Shown: positions 40,718 to 49,726, numbered from the stretch's first letter. The stretch: 64,000 nt of DNA from Microcoleus sp. FACHB-1515 (GCF_014696105.1 NZ_JACJPO010000066.1:124001-188000), one strand, 5' to 3'. Translations and numbers: made by a program. The notes: generated by a model from the sequence alone, not told the origin.

Positions 40718-42289
40718 ATGCCTTCTTCCGCGATCGAAGCTCCCACGCTGCGACCCTATCAGCAGCAGTTGATTAAAGATTTGTACGTCAAGCTCGGACA
40801 GGGCTATCGGCGCGTGGCGATCATTGCCGGAACCGGAGCGGGCAAAACCGTGATCGGCGGCAAAATCTGCGCGGATACTGCGGCGCGTGGCTTGCGGCTA
40901 ATGTTTTTGGTGCATTTGGATGTCCTCGTCGGACAGACGCATCAAAAGATGGAAGCGTTTGGCTTGCGCTGCGGCTTCATCAAATCCGGCTGGAAAGAAG
41001 ACCCGGACGCGCCGATTCAAATCGCCAGCATTCAAACGATGGAAAAGCGATCGTGGTGGCGCGACTGGCCTGCCAACGTCGTCTTTTTTGACGAAGGCCA
41101 CACCACCGTTTTCAGCCAAATCGGGCAGGAAATCATCTACGAAACGCATTCCAAAGCCGTGCATCTGGCAATGACTGCGACGCCGTATCGACTGGGACGC
41201 GAGCAATTGGGCGATCACATGGAAACCTTTGTCGCCTCTCCAATTCCTGCTGAGCTTCAGCGGATGGGCTATCTTGCGCCGATGCAGTATTACGGCGTGC
41301 CCAAGGATTCGCAAATCAAGCTGGATGACGTGCGGACGGTGGCCGGAGATTTTGACGATCGCGACCTGAAGAACGCTTGCGATCGCCCGGAACTTGTGCA
41401 GCGAATTGTCGAAGAATGGCAGCGGTTGACACCGGGAAAGCGGACGATCGCCTTTTGTGTCGATGTCGAACATGCCCGCCATGTCGCCGCCGCCTTTCGC
41501 GAAGCAGGCGTTCCCTCAGACGTGGTGGACGGCAGCACACCAATTAAGGAACGACAGCGCAAATATCGCGATTTGGGAACAGGAAAACTGCTGGTGCTGA
41601 CTTCCTGCAACGTGATCAGCATCGGCTTTGATGAACCGAGCGTCGAGGTTGGCTTGCTGTTGCGGCCTACGCAGTCGAAAGCGCTGCACTATCAGCAGGT
41701 CGGCAGACTACTCAGGATTTCGCCCCAGACCGGAAAAACATGCGGCATCATTCTCGATCAGGCAAACAATTTGCTCAGGCTCGGCTTTCCCGAAGACATC
41801 CAGTTTTACAATTTGCCGACCAGCCGCGAACCCGGAGACGCGCCGCCCCCCGCCAAAAAGCAATGTCCACAGTGCGATCGCCTCGTCTGGGGCTTTGTGA
41901 TGACCTGTCCAAGCTGCGGCTATGCCTGGGAAACGATCGCGCCTGTCCACAGCGGAGAACTGGTGGAAGTCTACAGCGAAGAACTGTTGCGGCAAATTGA
42001 ACGCCGCAAAATGTACGATTTCTACCGTACTCAACGCCAAAAAACTTATCGCGAAGGTGCTGCACCCAACTGGACAAAAAGCGCTTTTTTCAAAGAATTT
42101 GGCAGCTTTCCCGAAGCAGGCTGGAACTTTGGTGCAATTTTTGGCGACAATCCGACTGACGCGGAAAAAATAGCCTATCGCGATTATTTGGTGCGCGTTG
42201 CGAAGCAATATGGCAAGTCGATCGCCTGGGTAATCGAAGAATTTCAGGAAGAATTTGGCTCGGAAAATTGGCAAACATTCTTTCAATGA
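40718..42289 (+). CDS. SF2 DNA/RNA helicase with C-terminal zinc ribbon
   Basis: 523 residues from ATG 40718 (MPSSAIEAPTLRPYQQQLIKDL); upstream in-frame codons overlap nth and are not coding. Superfamily 2, SSL2/RecG-like: RPYQ Q-motif, Walker A AGTGAGKT with K43, motif II DEGH at residue 125, motif III TATPYR, motifs V-VI SIGFDEPSVEVGLLLRPTQS and QQVGRLLR. A zinc ribbon CPQCDRL...CPSCGY (about 386-408) and a helical tail of about 110 residues follow. Cyanobacteria carry this protein as a DEAD/DEAH-box helicase of unknown role; DNA repair is suggested only by the nth neighbour. Confidence 0.85.
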   Translation: MPSSAIEAPTLRPYQQQLIKDLYVKLGQGYRRVAIIAGTGAGKTVIGGKICADTAARGLRLMFLVHLDVLVGQTHQKMEAFGLRCGFIKSGWKEDPDAPIQIASIQTMEKRSWWRDWPANVVFFDEGHTTVFSQIGQEIIYETHSKAVHLAMTATPYRLGREQLGDHMETFVASPIPAELQRMGYLAPMQYYGVPKDSQIKLDDVRTVAGDFDDRDLKNACDRPELVQRIVEEWQRLTPGKRTIAFCVDVEHARHVAAAFREAGVPSDVVDGSTPIKERQRKYRDLGTGKLLVLTSCNVISIGFDEPSVEVGLLLRPTQSKALHYQQVGRLLRISPQTGKTCGIILDQANNLLRLGFPEDIQFYNLPTSREPGDAPPPAKKQCPQCDRLVWGFVMTCPSCGYAWETIAPVHSGELVEVYSEELLRQIERRKMYDFYRTQRQKTYREGAAPNWTKSAFFKEFGSFPEAGWNFGAIFGDNPTDAEKIAYRDYLVRVAKQYGKSIAWVIEEFQEEFGSENWQTFFQ

Positions 42290-42433
42290 ATCATCTGGAA
42301 AATTGCCTGCTGCATCGGTAGACAGGATTTGATCCAAATGAAGAAAACCCAGAGCGTTCCACTGTGAAGCGATCGATCTGGTTTTTAATCGAAATAAGCA
42401 AATTAGAAAAAATGGCATCGATCGAGGCGCAAG

Positions 42434-44827
42434 ATGGCTCGTTGGCGAAAAATTAATTGGCTGATCGGGCTGATGTTGGCTCTCGCCTTGGGGCTGAGTC
42501 GAGGGTCGATCGCCACTCCGGTCTACAGTGCCGACTATCAGCCGATCGCGCAGTGGATTGGCCGCTTGATTTTGCCCACCTCTAGCCAACAAGCGAGTTT
42601 TCCGGGCGATTGGGTGTGGCTGGAAGTGCAACACGCGCCCATTGCCGACCTGAACGGCCAAACCGTCCGCCTCACCTGGAATTCGCAGCCCGACACGCAA
42701 GCCTATCTCGAAGCGGTGACGCGGAATGTCCGGTTCACAACGGCGACGATCGACAGCCAAAAGCGCGGCAACGTTCATCCCGATCGGCTAAACGGACGCA
42801 ACCAAGTCGGCGCACTGCAATCGCTGGCCGGAGCGAGGCCAGAAGACTCGGTGACGGTGATGCTCGATCGCCCGCAGGTCGAAGCGGAATCGGGCAACGT
42901 GATCCTCAGGCTCGATCGCGACCCGATTCAGGTGACAGGTCAGTTTTATGGACTGGTGAAGCTGCTGGAGCCTGTCGATCGAAAGCCGCTGCCTGCTGCC
43001 TGTCCGGGCGATCCGCCTTGCCCCAGCCAATTTTTTCGCGTCCAGCATTTTCGTGCCAGTTCCGGTGCGTTTGACGGGGCGATCGAAACGATCAAGCTTC
43101 CCCAGTTACCTGCGGATCACAACGGCATTTTTCCCTCGACCAATCGCGACATCACAAAATCTCCAGCGGGACAAGCGGGCTGGTACATTTTTGGCGCGAA
43201 AGATCAATCGGGTCTGTTTGTCGTCGAATCGATCGAGCCGCGATCGCTCGTTCAGCTTGATCCCGATCGCGTGATCATCGGCGACGCCAGCCTCAGCTAT
43301 GCCCGCAATTCGCTCTGGGCAGATTTGACGAAGGGCACGGTGCAAACGACGCTGCTCGACCCGACGGCAACGAGCGAGGACGAAGCCCGATCGCGCTGGC
43401 AGGAAGGCGATCGCGCTTTGGTCTTGCACGTCTTTGGCGGCATTGGCGGCGAAAAGGCCGAGCCGCTGGGCGTCCCAAACACGATTACCGGACATTTTGC
43501 GTTTGGATCGGGGCGAATCGATCGCGACCCGCTCTCAAACCAGTTGCGCTGGAGAATTGAATATGAGCAGGTTTACGCCCACAATCCCAACGGCATCGTT
43601 TCGGGTTCAACTTTGTGGCAAAACTACATGGGCAACCTCGATCGCGGCTGGCTCGGCACGCGCCCCGTTGCCGATATTTTGATTCGCTTTGATCCGGTTT
43701 TGGAAGATTACGACTTTGATGGCGTCCGCTTTTCGCCCCTGTCTGAATTTTTGCTGCAACTGCGAATCATGATGGCTCGCTATCGCGTCGGAGACGGCAC
43801 AGGCAGCGCCACCGTCACGCCCGCGACCTCGTGCATTCAAGATTCGAGTCAGGCGTTGTTTGTGGCGATCGCTCGTCTCAAGCAGCAGGCCAGCGATCCC
43901 CGCATTCAAGCTTGGCTAGCCGCGCATCCTGACGACGAGCAGACGCAGCGGTTTGAAAAACTCGTGGCCTTTGGCAAAGCGATCGAGGCCGACCTGCAAC
44001 CGCTGGGCATTGTCCGCGCTGATTGGGACAGTGCCAGAGAACAGGCGGCGATCGCAGGCGTGGAAGACCAGCCGTTCCGCGATCCCAGCATTTGGGCAGG
44101 CTTGACGACCTGGCGGACGCTGACGCCCCGACAGGCACAAGACGAACTCGCGATCCAGTTTCTTCGCCGTAATGCTGCCCTGTGGATTTTTCGGACGAAT
44201 CAGGTCGGCGGTTGGGACGGCAGCATTGCACCGCTGGCTCCCACTGCTCTGCTCGGTGAAATTACGATCCCCAACACGCAAATCTCACCTGCCACGACGC
44301 TGCTCAATCGCCTTCTCGCATCGCTCTCGCTTCCCAACTGGCGCGACATCTCGATCGTCGCGGCAAGTCTGGGAATTTATGCGGCGATCGCCATCCCGAT
44401 CGGTCTCCGCCATCGCCTGTTGCGCCTCGAATCTGCGGATCTGAATTCGATCGAAATTGGCCTGCTGAGCCTGCGCGTTCTGTTCACTCCCGCTTTGTTT
44501 GAAGAATTGCTGTTTCGCGTCCTTTTCCTGCCGCACCCCAGCACAATTATTCAAGAAGCGAACTGGTGGCTGTGGGGAATTGCCAGCTTGATCGTGTTTG
44601 TCCTCTACCATCCGCTCAACGCCAAAACGCTGTACCGCGCAGGTGCATCCACGTTTAGCAATCCGACATTTTTAGCACTGGCTGGACTGCTGGGGATCGT
44701 TTGCACGATCGCTTATCGCCTGACGGGATCGCTATTCGTAATCGTCGTGATTCACTGGGCGATCGTTGTGCTTTGGCTGCTGTATTTTGGCGGTTTATCC
44801 AGACTACAAAAACCAGTTCATTCCTAG
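42434..44827 (+). CDS. Very large CPBP-family intramembrane protease with periplasmic N-terminal region
   Basis: 797 residues. An N-terminal signal anchor (about 8-25) is followed by about 600 residues of soluble, strand-rich sequence with no domain I recognise (two Cys in AACPGDPPCPSQ). The last 180 residues have six or so membrane helices with the CPBP (CAAX/Rce1-like) glutamic protease motif: EExxxR at E690-E691 and R695 (FEELLFRVLFLP), and the later YHPLNAK and HWAIVVLW histidines. CPBP proteases in cyanobacteria and plants process prenyl or membrane proteins. Such a large extracytoplasmic region in front is unusual and suggests substrate recognition or a carbohydrate or protein-binding role. 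ATG 42434. Confidence 0.72.
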   Translation: MARWRKINWLIGLMLALALGLSRGSIATPVYSADYQPIAQWIGRLILPTSSQQASFPGDWVWLEVQHAPIADLNGQTVRLTWNSQPDTQAYLEAVTRNVRFTTATIDSQKRGNVHPDRLNGRNQVGALQSLAGARPEDSVTVMLDRPQVEAESGNVILRLDRDPIQVTGQFYGLVKLLEPVDRKPLPAACPGDPPCPSQFFRVQHFRASSGAFDGAIETIKLPQLPADHNGIFPSTNRDITKSPAGQAGWYIFGAKDQSGLFVVESIEPRSLVQLDPDRVIIGDASLSYARNSLWADLTKGTVQTTLLDPTATSEDEARSRWQEGDRALVLHVFGGIGGEKAEPLGVPNTITGHFAFGSGRIDRDPLSNQLRWRIEYEQVYAHNPNGIVSGSTLWQNYMGNLDRGWLGTRPVADILIRFDPVLEDYDFDGVRFSPLSEFLLQLRIMMARYRVGDGTGSATVTPATSCIQDSSQALFVAIARLKQQASDPRIQAWLAAHPDDEQTQRFEKLVAFGKAIEADLQPLGIVRADWDSAREQAAIAGVEDQPFRDPSIWAGLTTWRTLTPRQAQDELAIQFLRRNAALWIFRTNQVGGWDGSIAPLAPTALLGEITIPNTQISPATTLLNRLLASLSLPNWRDISIVAASLGIYAAIAIPIGLRHRLLRLESADLNSIEIGLLSLRVLFTPALFEELLFRVLFLPHPSTIIQEANWWLWGIASLIVFVLYHPLNAKTLYRAGASTFSNPTFLALAGLLGIVCTIAYRLTGSLFVIVVIHWAIVVLWLLYFGGLSRLQKPVHS

Positions 44828-44830
44828 GAA

Positions 44831-45499
44831 TTAGCGATCGATCACCAGCATTTGATTTCCGCCAATTTGAAATTCATAGGGAACAATTTGCAGCTTGGCG
44901 CGAAAAGAATTGAGAACGGTTTCAAGGTGAATCGATCGCGCTCCAGACGCATTCAAAATCGGAAAAATTCGCACCTGTTTGGCAATACGCAGCAATTCTT
45001 CGATCGACTGGAGATGAAATTCGATCGGCAGCAAGTCCGAATAGGTCAACAGCAAGTGACTACACAAAGCGAGATCAAATCGATCATCAGCAAACGGCAA
45101 ATTTGGTAGTTCGGCAACAACATAGCGATTCTCAGATAGCCCGATCGACAGATCTTGAATAAATCTTCGCATTGCAGCCAGCCGTACCTGTCCGAGTTGT
45201 TGTGGTGAAGCGATCCGATCGTCCCAAACATAGCTCGATCGATTGGCTTCGATTTTTGTCAGCAGCGATCGCCAAGTTGCTTCAACTCGCTGCTCAATTT
45301 CTGCGGCTGAAAACTGATAGAGCGGATCGCAAGAAACGATCGAATAGCCTTGCTCAGTCATTTCAGCATTAAAGCTAGCAGGGCCGCCGCCACAGTCGAG
45401 AATTTTGCTCGATCGATCTACCAAATGCAAATCAAACATCCGCTGATATTCCTCGGCATTGCGTCCCCAAGGCACGATCGATTTCAGTTGAATTCCCAT
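44831..45499 (-). CDS. SAM-dependent methyltransferase-like protein
   Basis: 222 residues, cytosolic. The Rossmann-type class I layout is visible: SSKILDCGGGPASFNAEM (motif I, about residues 30-47), YSIVSCDPLYQFS (motif II), and DDRFDLALCSHLLLTYSDL (motif IV, about 137-155). The motif I GGGxA replaces the common GxGxG. I cannot say what is methylated. It is convergent with the CPBP gene 3 bases apart, and sits downstream of the sod terminator. Confidence 0.78.
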   Translation of the reverse strand: MGIQLKSIVPWGRNAEEYQRMFDLHLVDRSSKILDCGGGPASFNAEMTEQGYSIVSCDPLYQFSAAEIEQRVEATWRSLLTKIEANRSSYVWDDRIASPQQLGQVRLAAMRRFIQDLSIGLSENRYVVAELPNLPFADDRFDLALCSHLLLTYSDLLPIEFHLQSIEELLRIAKQVRIFPILNASGARSIHLETVLNSFRAKLQIVPYEFQIGGNQMLVIDR

Positions 45500-45525
45500 A
45501 ACGACTTTTCTTGAATTTATAATAC

Positions 45526-45557
45526 AAAACCCAACCAGTATCGAACAACTGGCTGGG
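45526..45557 (-). terminator. Rho-independent terminator after the superoxide dismutase gene
   Basis: On the minus strand CCCAGCCAGT (45557-45548) pairs with ACTGGTTGGG (45539-45530), one G-T pair, 8-base loop, followed by TTTTG. It is 50 bases past the sod stop and before the methyltransferase ATG. Confidence 0.75.
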
Positions 45558-45607
45558 CTGAAATTGCCTAGGTTAGGTTAGCGTTGAACTGCTTTTTGCG
45601 CGATCGA

Positions 45608-46225
45608 TTACGCTGCGCGGGCTTGCTCTAGTCGGCGGTTGACTTCTTCCCAGTTCACCACGTTCCACCAAGCATTCAGGTAGTCAGCGCGGCGATTTTG
45701 GTACTTCAAATAGTAGGCATGTTCCCAAACGTCGTTGCCCATGATCGGCTTTTGGCCTGCGGTGATCGGGCTGTCTTGATTCGGCGTTGCCGTCACTTGG
45801 AACTTGCCGTCTTGATCAAGCACGAGCCAAGCCCAACCGCTGCCAAACTGCTTCAGGCCAGCGTCGTTGAAGCGCTGCTTGAAGTTGTTGAAGTCGCCAA
45901 AGGTTTCGGAAATCACTTGGGCGATCGCGCCAGTCGGTTCACCGCCTGCATTCGGAGCCATGATTTGCCAGAACATCGTGTGGTTGACGTGACCACCGCC
46001 GTTATTGCGAACGGCTCCGCGCACATCTTCGGGAATTTGGTTGAAATCGCGGATCAAATCTTCAGCGCTGCGGCCTTGCAGTTCAGAATACTTCTCAAGA
46101 GCGGCATTGAGGTTGTTGACGTAGGCAGCGTGGTGTTTGTCGTGGTGAAGCTGCATCGTCTGGGCGTCAATGTACGGTTCGAGAGCAGCGTAGTCGTAAG
46201 GAAGCGGGGCTAATGTCTGAGCCAT
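45608..46225 (-). CDS. sodA: Superoxide dismutase, predicted manganese type
   Basis: 205 residues from ATG 46225 ([19 protein letters not shown]). Converts superoxide to oxygen and hydrogen peroxide. Metal ligands: His in MQLHHDKHH (about 26-32), His in NHTMFW (about 82), Asp and His in LVLDQD... / [11 protein letters not shown] (about 168-172). The residues that separate metal types favour manganese: NNGGGHVNH (Gly in the position used by Mn-SOD) and the Gln in TPNQDSP, where Fe-SOD has its Gln elsewhere. No signal peptide, so cytosolic or, less likely, membrane-associated as in some filamentous cyanobacteria. Followed by its own terminator. Confidence 0.9.
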   Translation of the reverse strand: MAQTLAPLPYDYAALEPYIDAQTMQLHHDKHHAAYVNNLNAALEKYSELQGRSAEDLIRDFNQIPEDVRGAVRNNGGGHVNHTMFWQIMAPNAGGEPTGAIAQVISETFGDFNNFKQRFNDAGLKQFGSGWAWLVLDQDGKFQVTATPNQDSPITAGQKPIMGNDVWEHAYYLKYQNRRADYLNAWWNVVNWEEVNRRLEQARAA

Positions 46226-46497
46226 ATTTGTCAAACTCGGAATGACTTCAATAATCTAAATGTAGTCAGTATGAGTTTGAAATTCAAGTCCTTTTGCTAG
46301 TTATTCTCAAAAATTTTGGTTGTAATCACCGAACTGCATCGATCGGGGATTGGGACTCGATCGCAACTTCAAGCCGCGATAGCCAATGCGATCGATTGAA
46401 ATTCAAGCTCGGTTGCGGCTGCCCAATCCACAAAGCACACTTATCTGGCGGCTTGGCGATGTCCAATTCGATCGCGCTACTTTGAATGCATCAGCAA

Positions 46498-46854
46498 CTA
46501 TGGCAAGGGCAAATGTTCGATTCGGTCTTGAAACTCCTGATCGAATGCTGCCAGGGCAATGAGAATTAATTCCTCAAGATTTCTGCCAATGCTGAGATTC
46601 GCATTCAGAATGAGGATTCCGGGTATATGGCGATCGGAAGCTAAATGCTCAGCCAAATGAACAGGCATACTGCTTCGGTTATTAGTAACGAGTACAAAAT
46701 CGTTCTGCTCGCACCACTCTAAAACTTTTGGATCAAGGGTTCCTTTGGGTGGTGCACCTGCCTCACCAATGATCATGTCTTCTAGCTGAGAAACTTGTTG
46801 AAGCAGTTGAATTTTGTAGGCTCGATCGACATTTTCATCCAGCAGAAACTTCAT
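46498..46854 (-). CDS. DUF5615 PIN-like protein (toxin candidate)
   Basis: 118 residues from ATG 46854 (MKFLLDENVDRAYKIQLL). The opening LLDEN and later VLVTNNRSSMPVH have the acidic and basic residues typical of DUF5615, a truncated PIN-like nuclease family that is usually encoded next to a DUF433 protein. The predicted role is an RNase toxin of a VapBC-like pair. It starts 20 bases inside the DUF433 gene, an overlap typical of toxin-antitoxin operons. Confidence 0.83.
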   Translation of the reverse strand: MKFLLDENVDRAYKIQLLQQVSQLEDMIIGEAGAPPKGTLDPKVLEWCEQNDFVLVTNNRSSMPVHLAEHLASDRHIPGILILNANLSIGRNLEELILIALAAFDQEFQDRIEHLPLP

Positions 46855-47185
46855 CATGCTCCGACTTCATTGCCGCTTGCTCTGCTTTAAACTGGCGCAA
46901 TCGTAAGGCAGCAGGTGAAGGATTTAGCCGTTGTACTTCTCGTCTCTTTCGATTATTTTCTTGCCACTCATTTAGGTATTGAGTCATCACTTCCTGATTG
47001 TGCAGGTAGTAGAGGATTGTAGCGTAGACTTGCTCCAATGTCAGTGTGGAGTAAGACTGAGCAATTTCTTCGGGCGATCGCTTCCAATACAAAAAATCAT
47101 GCAGAATCGTTTCAATCCCCACTCTGGGTCCTTTGAGTCGAATATCGTTTTCTGCAAAAAAGTCAAAATAGTCTTCCAGGTGCAT
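46835..47185 (-). CDS. DUF433-type protein, antitoxin candidate
   Basis: 116 residues from ATG 47185 (MHLEDYFDFFAENDIRLKG). The helical DUF433 pattern is clear: DIRLKGPRVGIETILHDFLYWKRSPEEIAQSYSTLTLEQVYATILYYL, normally a winged-helix-like antitoxin that pairs with DUF5615 toxins. The extended C terminus (KRREVQRLNPSPAALRLRQFKAEQ) is more basic than usual. It is the middle gene of a three-gene minus-strand operon, between the HEAT-like gene and DUF5615. Confidence 0.85.
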   Translation of the reverse strand: MHLEDYFDFFAENDIRLKGPRVGIETILHDFLYWKRSPEEIAQSYSTLTLEQVYATILYYLHNQEVMTQYLNEWQENNRKRREVQRLNPSPAALRLRQFKAEQAAMKSEHDEVSAG

Positions 47186-47200
47186 CAATTTCCTCCAGTC

Positions 47201-47599
47201 TTACTTGTCTTCATGCTTGTTTGCTAAATTCCATTTCAAATAATGATTTATATCTTTAATTGCATCTTCAATGCGCCAACGAAATTCAATTTGATCGCGA
47301 AGTTCACGAAGCAGAATTGGCTTAACCAGGTGTTTTTCTAAGCGTTGCTTTGTGCGTGCAATGTATGCAAGTCCTAAACAGGCGTTGGCACGAACCGCAG
47401 GATCGGAGTGTTCAGCTAGACCTAAACATACACCCTGCGCGTATTTCCAATTTGGGCAATGCTCACCCAATGCCAATGGCAGGATGAGAAGTTCTTGAAT
47501 TGAGCCGTGACGCAATACTTCTTCAATCTGCTTGCGATCGGCAAACAAGGGAAGCGGGCGGTAAATTCGCAAGGGCGAATCTGATTTAGAACGACTCAT
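47201..47599 (-). CDS. HEAT-repeat-like protein at the head of a toxin-antitoxin operon
   Basis: 132 residues, soluble. Two alpha-hairpins can be recognised (EVLRHGSIQELLILPLALGE, then QGVCLGLAEHSDPAVRANACLGLAYIARTKQRLE) followed by ALKDIN-like IEDAIKDINHYLKW. I have seen this type among small cyanobacterial HEAT-domain proteins with no function assigned. Its stop is 15 bases before the DUF433 start, so it belongs to the same transcript. Whether it is a third component or a passenger is unknown. Confidence 0.65.
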   Translation of the reverse strand: MSRSKSDSPLRIYRPLPLFADRKQIEEVLRHGSIQELLILPLALGEHCPNWKYAQGVCLGLAEHSDPAVRANACLGLAYIARTKQRLEKHLVKPILLRELRDQIEFRWRIEDAIKDINHYLKWNLANKHEDK

Positions 47600-47777
47600 C
47601 GACTGAAAAGATGAAATGTTATTGCCACTCTATCAATCATTTCAAAACAACACTTCTTCCCAGATCACAACTTGGGATTGAATTCCCGATCGCCGCCCCA
47701 CGATCGCCCAAACCCGCGCTACACTGGAAACCGCAAGGACGACTGCTTCTTGCGACTGCCGCATCTTTTCTGTGGAA

Positions 47778-47801
47778 GTGGGTCGATCGCCCGCTTTTTT
47801 T
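47778..47801 (+). terminator. Terminator hairpin in the rimP-nusA leader (possible attenuator)
   Basis: GTGGGT (47778-47783) pairs with GCCCGC (47789-47794), two G-T pairs and a 5-base loop, followed by seven T (47795-47801). It lies 51 bases before the rimP ATG on the plus strand. No plus-strand gene lies within 250 bases upstream, so it must act in the leader of rimP-nusA, unless the leader starts after it. Confidence 0.55.
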
Positions 47802-47851
47802 ATTGTCTGTGTTTCCTCAGATGCGGCGCTTCACTGTTGGGAAGATTGCTT

Positions 47852-48313
47852 ATGTCTCATCCCCTGATCCCCCAGATTCTTGATCTGGCCGCTCCCGTTG
47901 CCGATTCGCTTGGCCTAGAAGTGGTCGGAGCCGTGTTTCACACCAACCAAAATCCTCCGGTTTTGCGGGTTGACATTCGCAATCACACGCAAGATACGGG
48001 ATTGGAAGACTGCGAACGCATGAGTCAGGCGCTAGAGGTTGCCTTGGACGAAGCGGATTTCATTCCGGATGCTTACGTGCTGGAAATTTCCAGTCCGGGC
48101 ATTTCGCGGACGTTGACGACCGATCGCGAATTCATTTCGTTCAAAGGGTTTCCCGTCACCGTGACGACGACGGAACCGCACGACGGGCAAAAAAAGCGAT
48201 CGGGCAATTTGATTCGCCGTGATGACAAAGCCGTGTATCTCAGTCTCAAAGGTCGATCGATCGCGATTCCCCGCAACGTGATTGCTTCCGTTCAATTGGA
48301 CGATCGCCAATAG
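47852..48313 (+). CDS. rimP: Ribosome maturation factor RimP
   Basis: 153 residues from ATG 47852 (MSHPLIPQILDLAAP). Assists assembly of the 30S subunit. The two-domain pattern is complete: N-terminal ADSLGLEVVGAVFHTNQNPPVLRVDI..TGLEDCERMSQALEVALDE (residues about 17-63) with ISSPGISRTLTTDREF in the middle, and a C-terminal SH3-like barrel (GNLIRRDDKAVYLSLKG). nusA starts 64 bases downstream, the usual order. Confidence 0.95.
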   Translation: MSHPLIPQILDLAAPVADSLGLEVVGAVFHTNQNPPVLRVDIRNHTQDTGLEDCERMSQALEVALDEADFIPDAYVLEISSPGISRTLTTDREFISFKGFPVTVTTTEPHDGQKKRSGNLIRRDDKAVYLSLKGRSIAIPRNVIASVQLDDRQ

Positions 48314-48377
48314 GTTCGCTGCAACGCTCGTTTTCTACCCTCACACCCCAAACCGAATATCTACGGAGGTTCCCCCC

Positions 48378-49706
48378 ATGTCGCTCGTCAGCCTACCCGG
48401 TTTGCAAGACATGATCGACAGCATTAGCCGTGAGCGCAATTTGCCGAAACACGCGGTTCAGTCGGCATTGCGCGAAGCTTTGCTGAAAGGATATGAACGC
48501 TATCGCCGCACCCATCGCGCTGATGCTCCCAATTTTGACGAAGAGTATTTCAACAATTTTGAGGTCGAACTGGACGTGGAAGATGAAGGCTTTCGCGTGT
48601 TGGCGACCAAATCGATCGTCGAGGCGGTTGACAATCCCGACCATCAAATTTCGCTGCAAGAAGTCCAGGAAGTCGCAGACGAAGCGCAGCTAGGCGATAC
48701 GGTTGTGCTGGACGTGACGCCGGATCAGCGCGATTTTGGCCGGATGGCGGCGATTCAAACCAAGCAGGTTTTGGCGCAAAAGCTGCGCGACCAGCAGCGC
48801 AAACTGATTCAAGAAGAATTTCAGGAATTGGAAGGAACGGTTTTGCAAGGGCGCGTCGTGCGATTTGAGCGGCAGTCGGTGATTATGGCGGTTGTCAGCG
48901 GTTTTGGTCAGCCGGAAGTGGAAGCGGAACTGCTCAAGCGCGACCAGCTACCGAACGATAACTATCGTGCCAATGCCACGTTTAAGGTGTTTCTCAAGCG
49001 CGTTTCCGAAGGCGCACATCGCGGTCCGCAACTGCTGGTTTCGCGGGCAGATGCCGGATTGGTGGTGGATTTGTTTGCGACTGAAGTGCCGGAAATTGAA
49101 GACGAAATTGTGCGGATTGTCGCCGTTGCGCGTGAAGCAAATCCGCCGTCGCGATCCGTTGGCCCCCGCACCAAAATCGCCGTTGATACCTTAGAGCGCG
49201 ACGTTGATCCGGTCGGAGCCTGCATTGGCGCACGGGGATCGCGCATTCAAGTTGTGGTGAACGAACTGCGCGGCGAAAAGATTGACGTGATTCGCTGGTC
49301 GCCCGATCCGGCCACCTACATCGCCAATGCGCTGAGTCCGGCGAGAGTGGATGAAGTGCGCTTGGTGAATCCTGAAGAGCGACAGGCGCATGTGCTGGTT
49401 CCAGACGATCAGTTGAGTTTGGCGATCGGCAAAGAAGGCCAAAACGTCCGCCTCGCGGCTCGGTTGACAGGCTGGAAAATTGACATCAAAGACTCGGCCA
49501 AATACGACTATGAAGCCGAAAACCGCAAGATCGCGGAACTGGCAGAAGAACGTCGTCGCGCTCAGGAAGCTGCGGATGCGGAAGCCGAAGCTGAAGAATA
49601 CGAAGAGTACGACGACGACGAGGAGTTTGAGGAAGAGGAAGCCGATCGCCCCAGTGCGGATGGATTTGGGGATGCGATCGGAGATGCCCTGCGTCGGCCT
49701 GAATAA
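48378..49706 (+). CDS. nusA: Transcription termination/antitermination factor NusA
   Basis: 442 residues from ATG 48378, preceded by GGAGGT 11 bases away. NusA binds RNA polymerase and modulates pausing and termination. Order: N-terminal polymerase-binding domain (MIDSISRERNLPKHAVQSALREALLKGYERYRR), S1 domain (GTVLQGRVVRFERQSVIMAV), two KH domains (RVVAVAREANPPSRS region and GACIGARGSRIQVVVNELRGEKIDVIRWS). A short acidic tail (EAEAEEYEEYDDDEEFEEEE) replaces the C-terminal repeats of proteobacteria, as usual for cyanobacteria. ylxR and infB, which usually follow, are absent; trmFO follows instead. Confidence 0.93.
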   Translation: MSLVSLPGLQDMIDSISRERNLPKHAVQSALREALLKGYERYRRTHRADAPNFDEEYFNNFEVELDVEDEGFRVLATKSIVEAVDNPDHQISLQEVQEVADEAQLGDTVVLDVTPDQRDFGRMAAIQTKQVLAQKLRDQQRKLIQEEFQELEGTVLQGRVVRFERQSVIMAVVSGFGQPEVEAELLKRDQLPNDNYRANATFKVFLKRVSEGAHRGPQLLVSRADAGLVVDLFATEVPEIEDEIVRIVAVAREANPPSRSVGPRTKIAVDTLERDVDPVGACIGARGSRIQVVVNELRGEKIDVIRWSPDPATYIANALSPARVDEVRLVNPEERQAHVLVPDDQLSLAIGKEGQNVRLAARLTGWKIDIKDSAKYDYEAENRKIAELAEERRRAQEAADAEAEAEEYEEYDDDEEFEEEEADRPSADGFGDAIGDALRRPE

Positions 49707-49726
49707 TCAAAAGATGCCGGATCGCT

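Noticed and set aside
41708-42778. Minus-strand frame (356 codons) opposite the helicase and CPBP genes
   Set aside because: It spans two well-supported plus-strand genes and the gap between them. No motif supports it.
46226-46497. Protein-like short frames on both strands between sod and DUF5615
   Set aside because: A plus-strand stretch and a minus-strand stretch near 46330-46490 look weakly coding, but neither has a start codon with a ribosome site and neither matches a family I know. A decayed gene is possible, but not supportable.
46690-46709. LexA-like AGTAC...GTTCT sequence
   Set aside because: The spacing is six bases instead of four, and it is inside the DUF5615 coding region.
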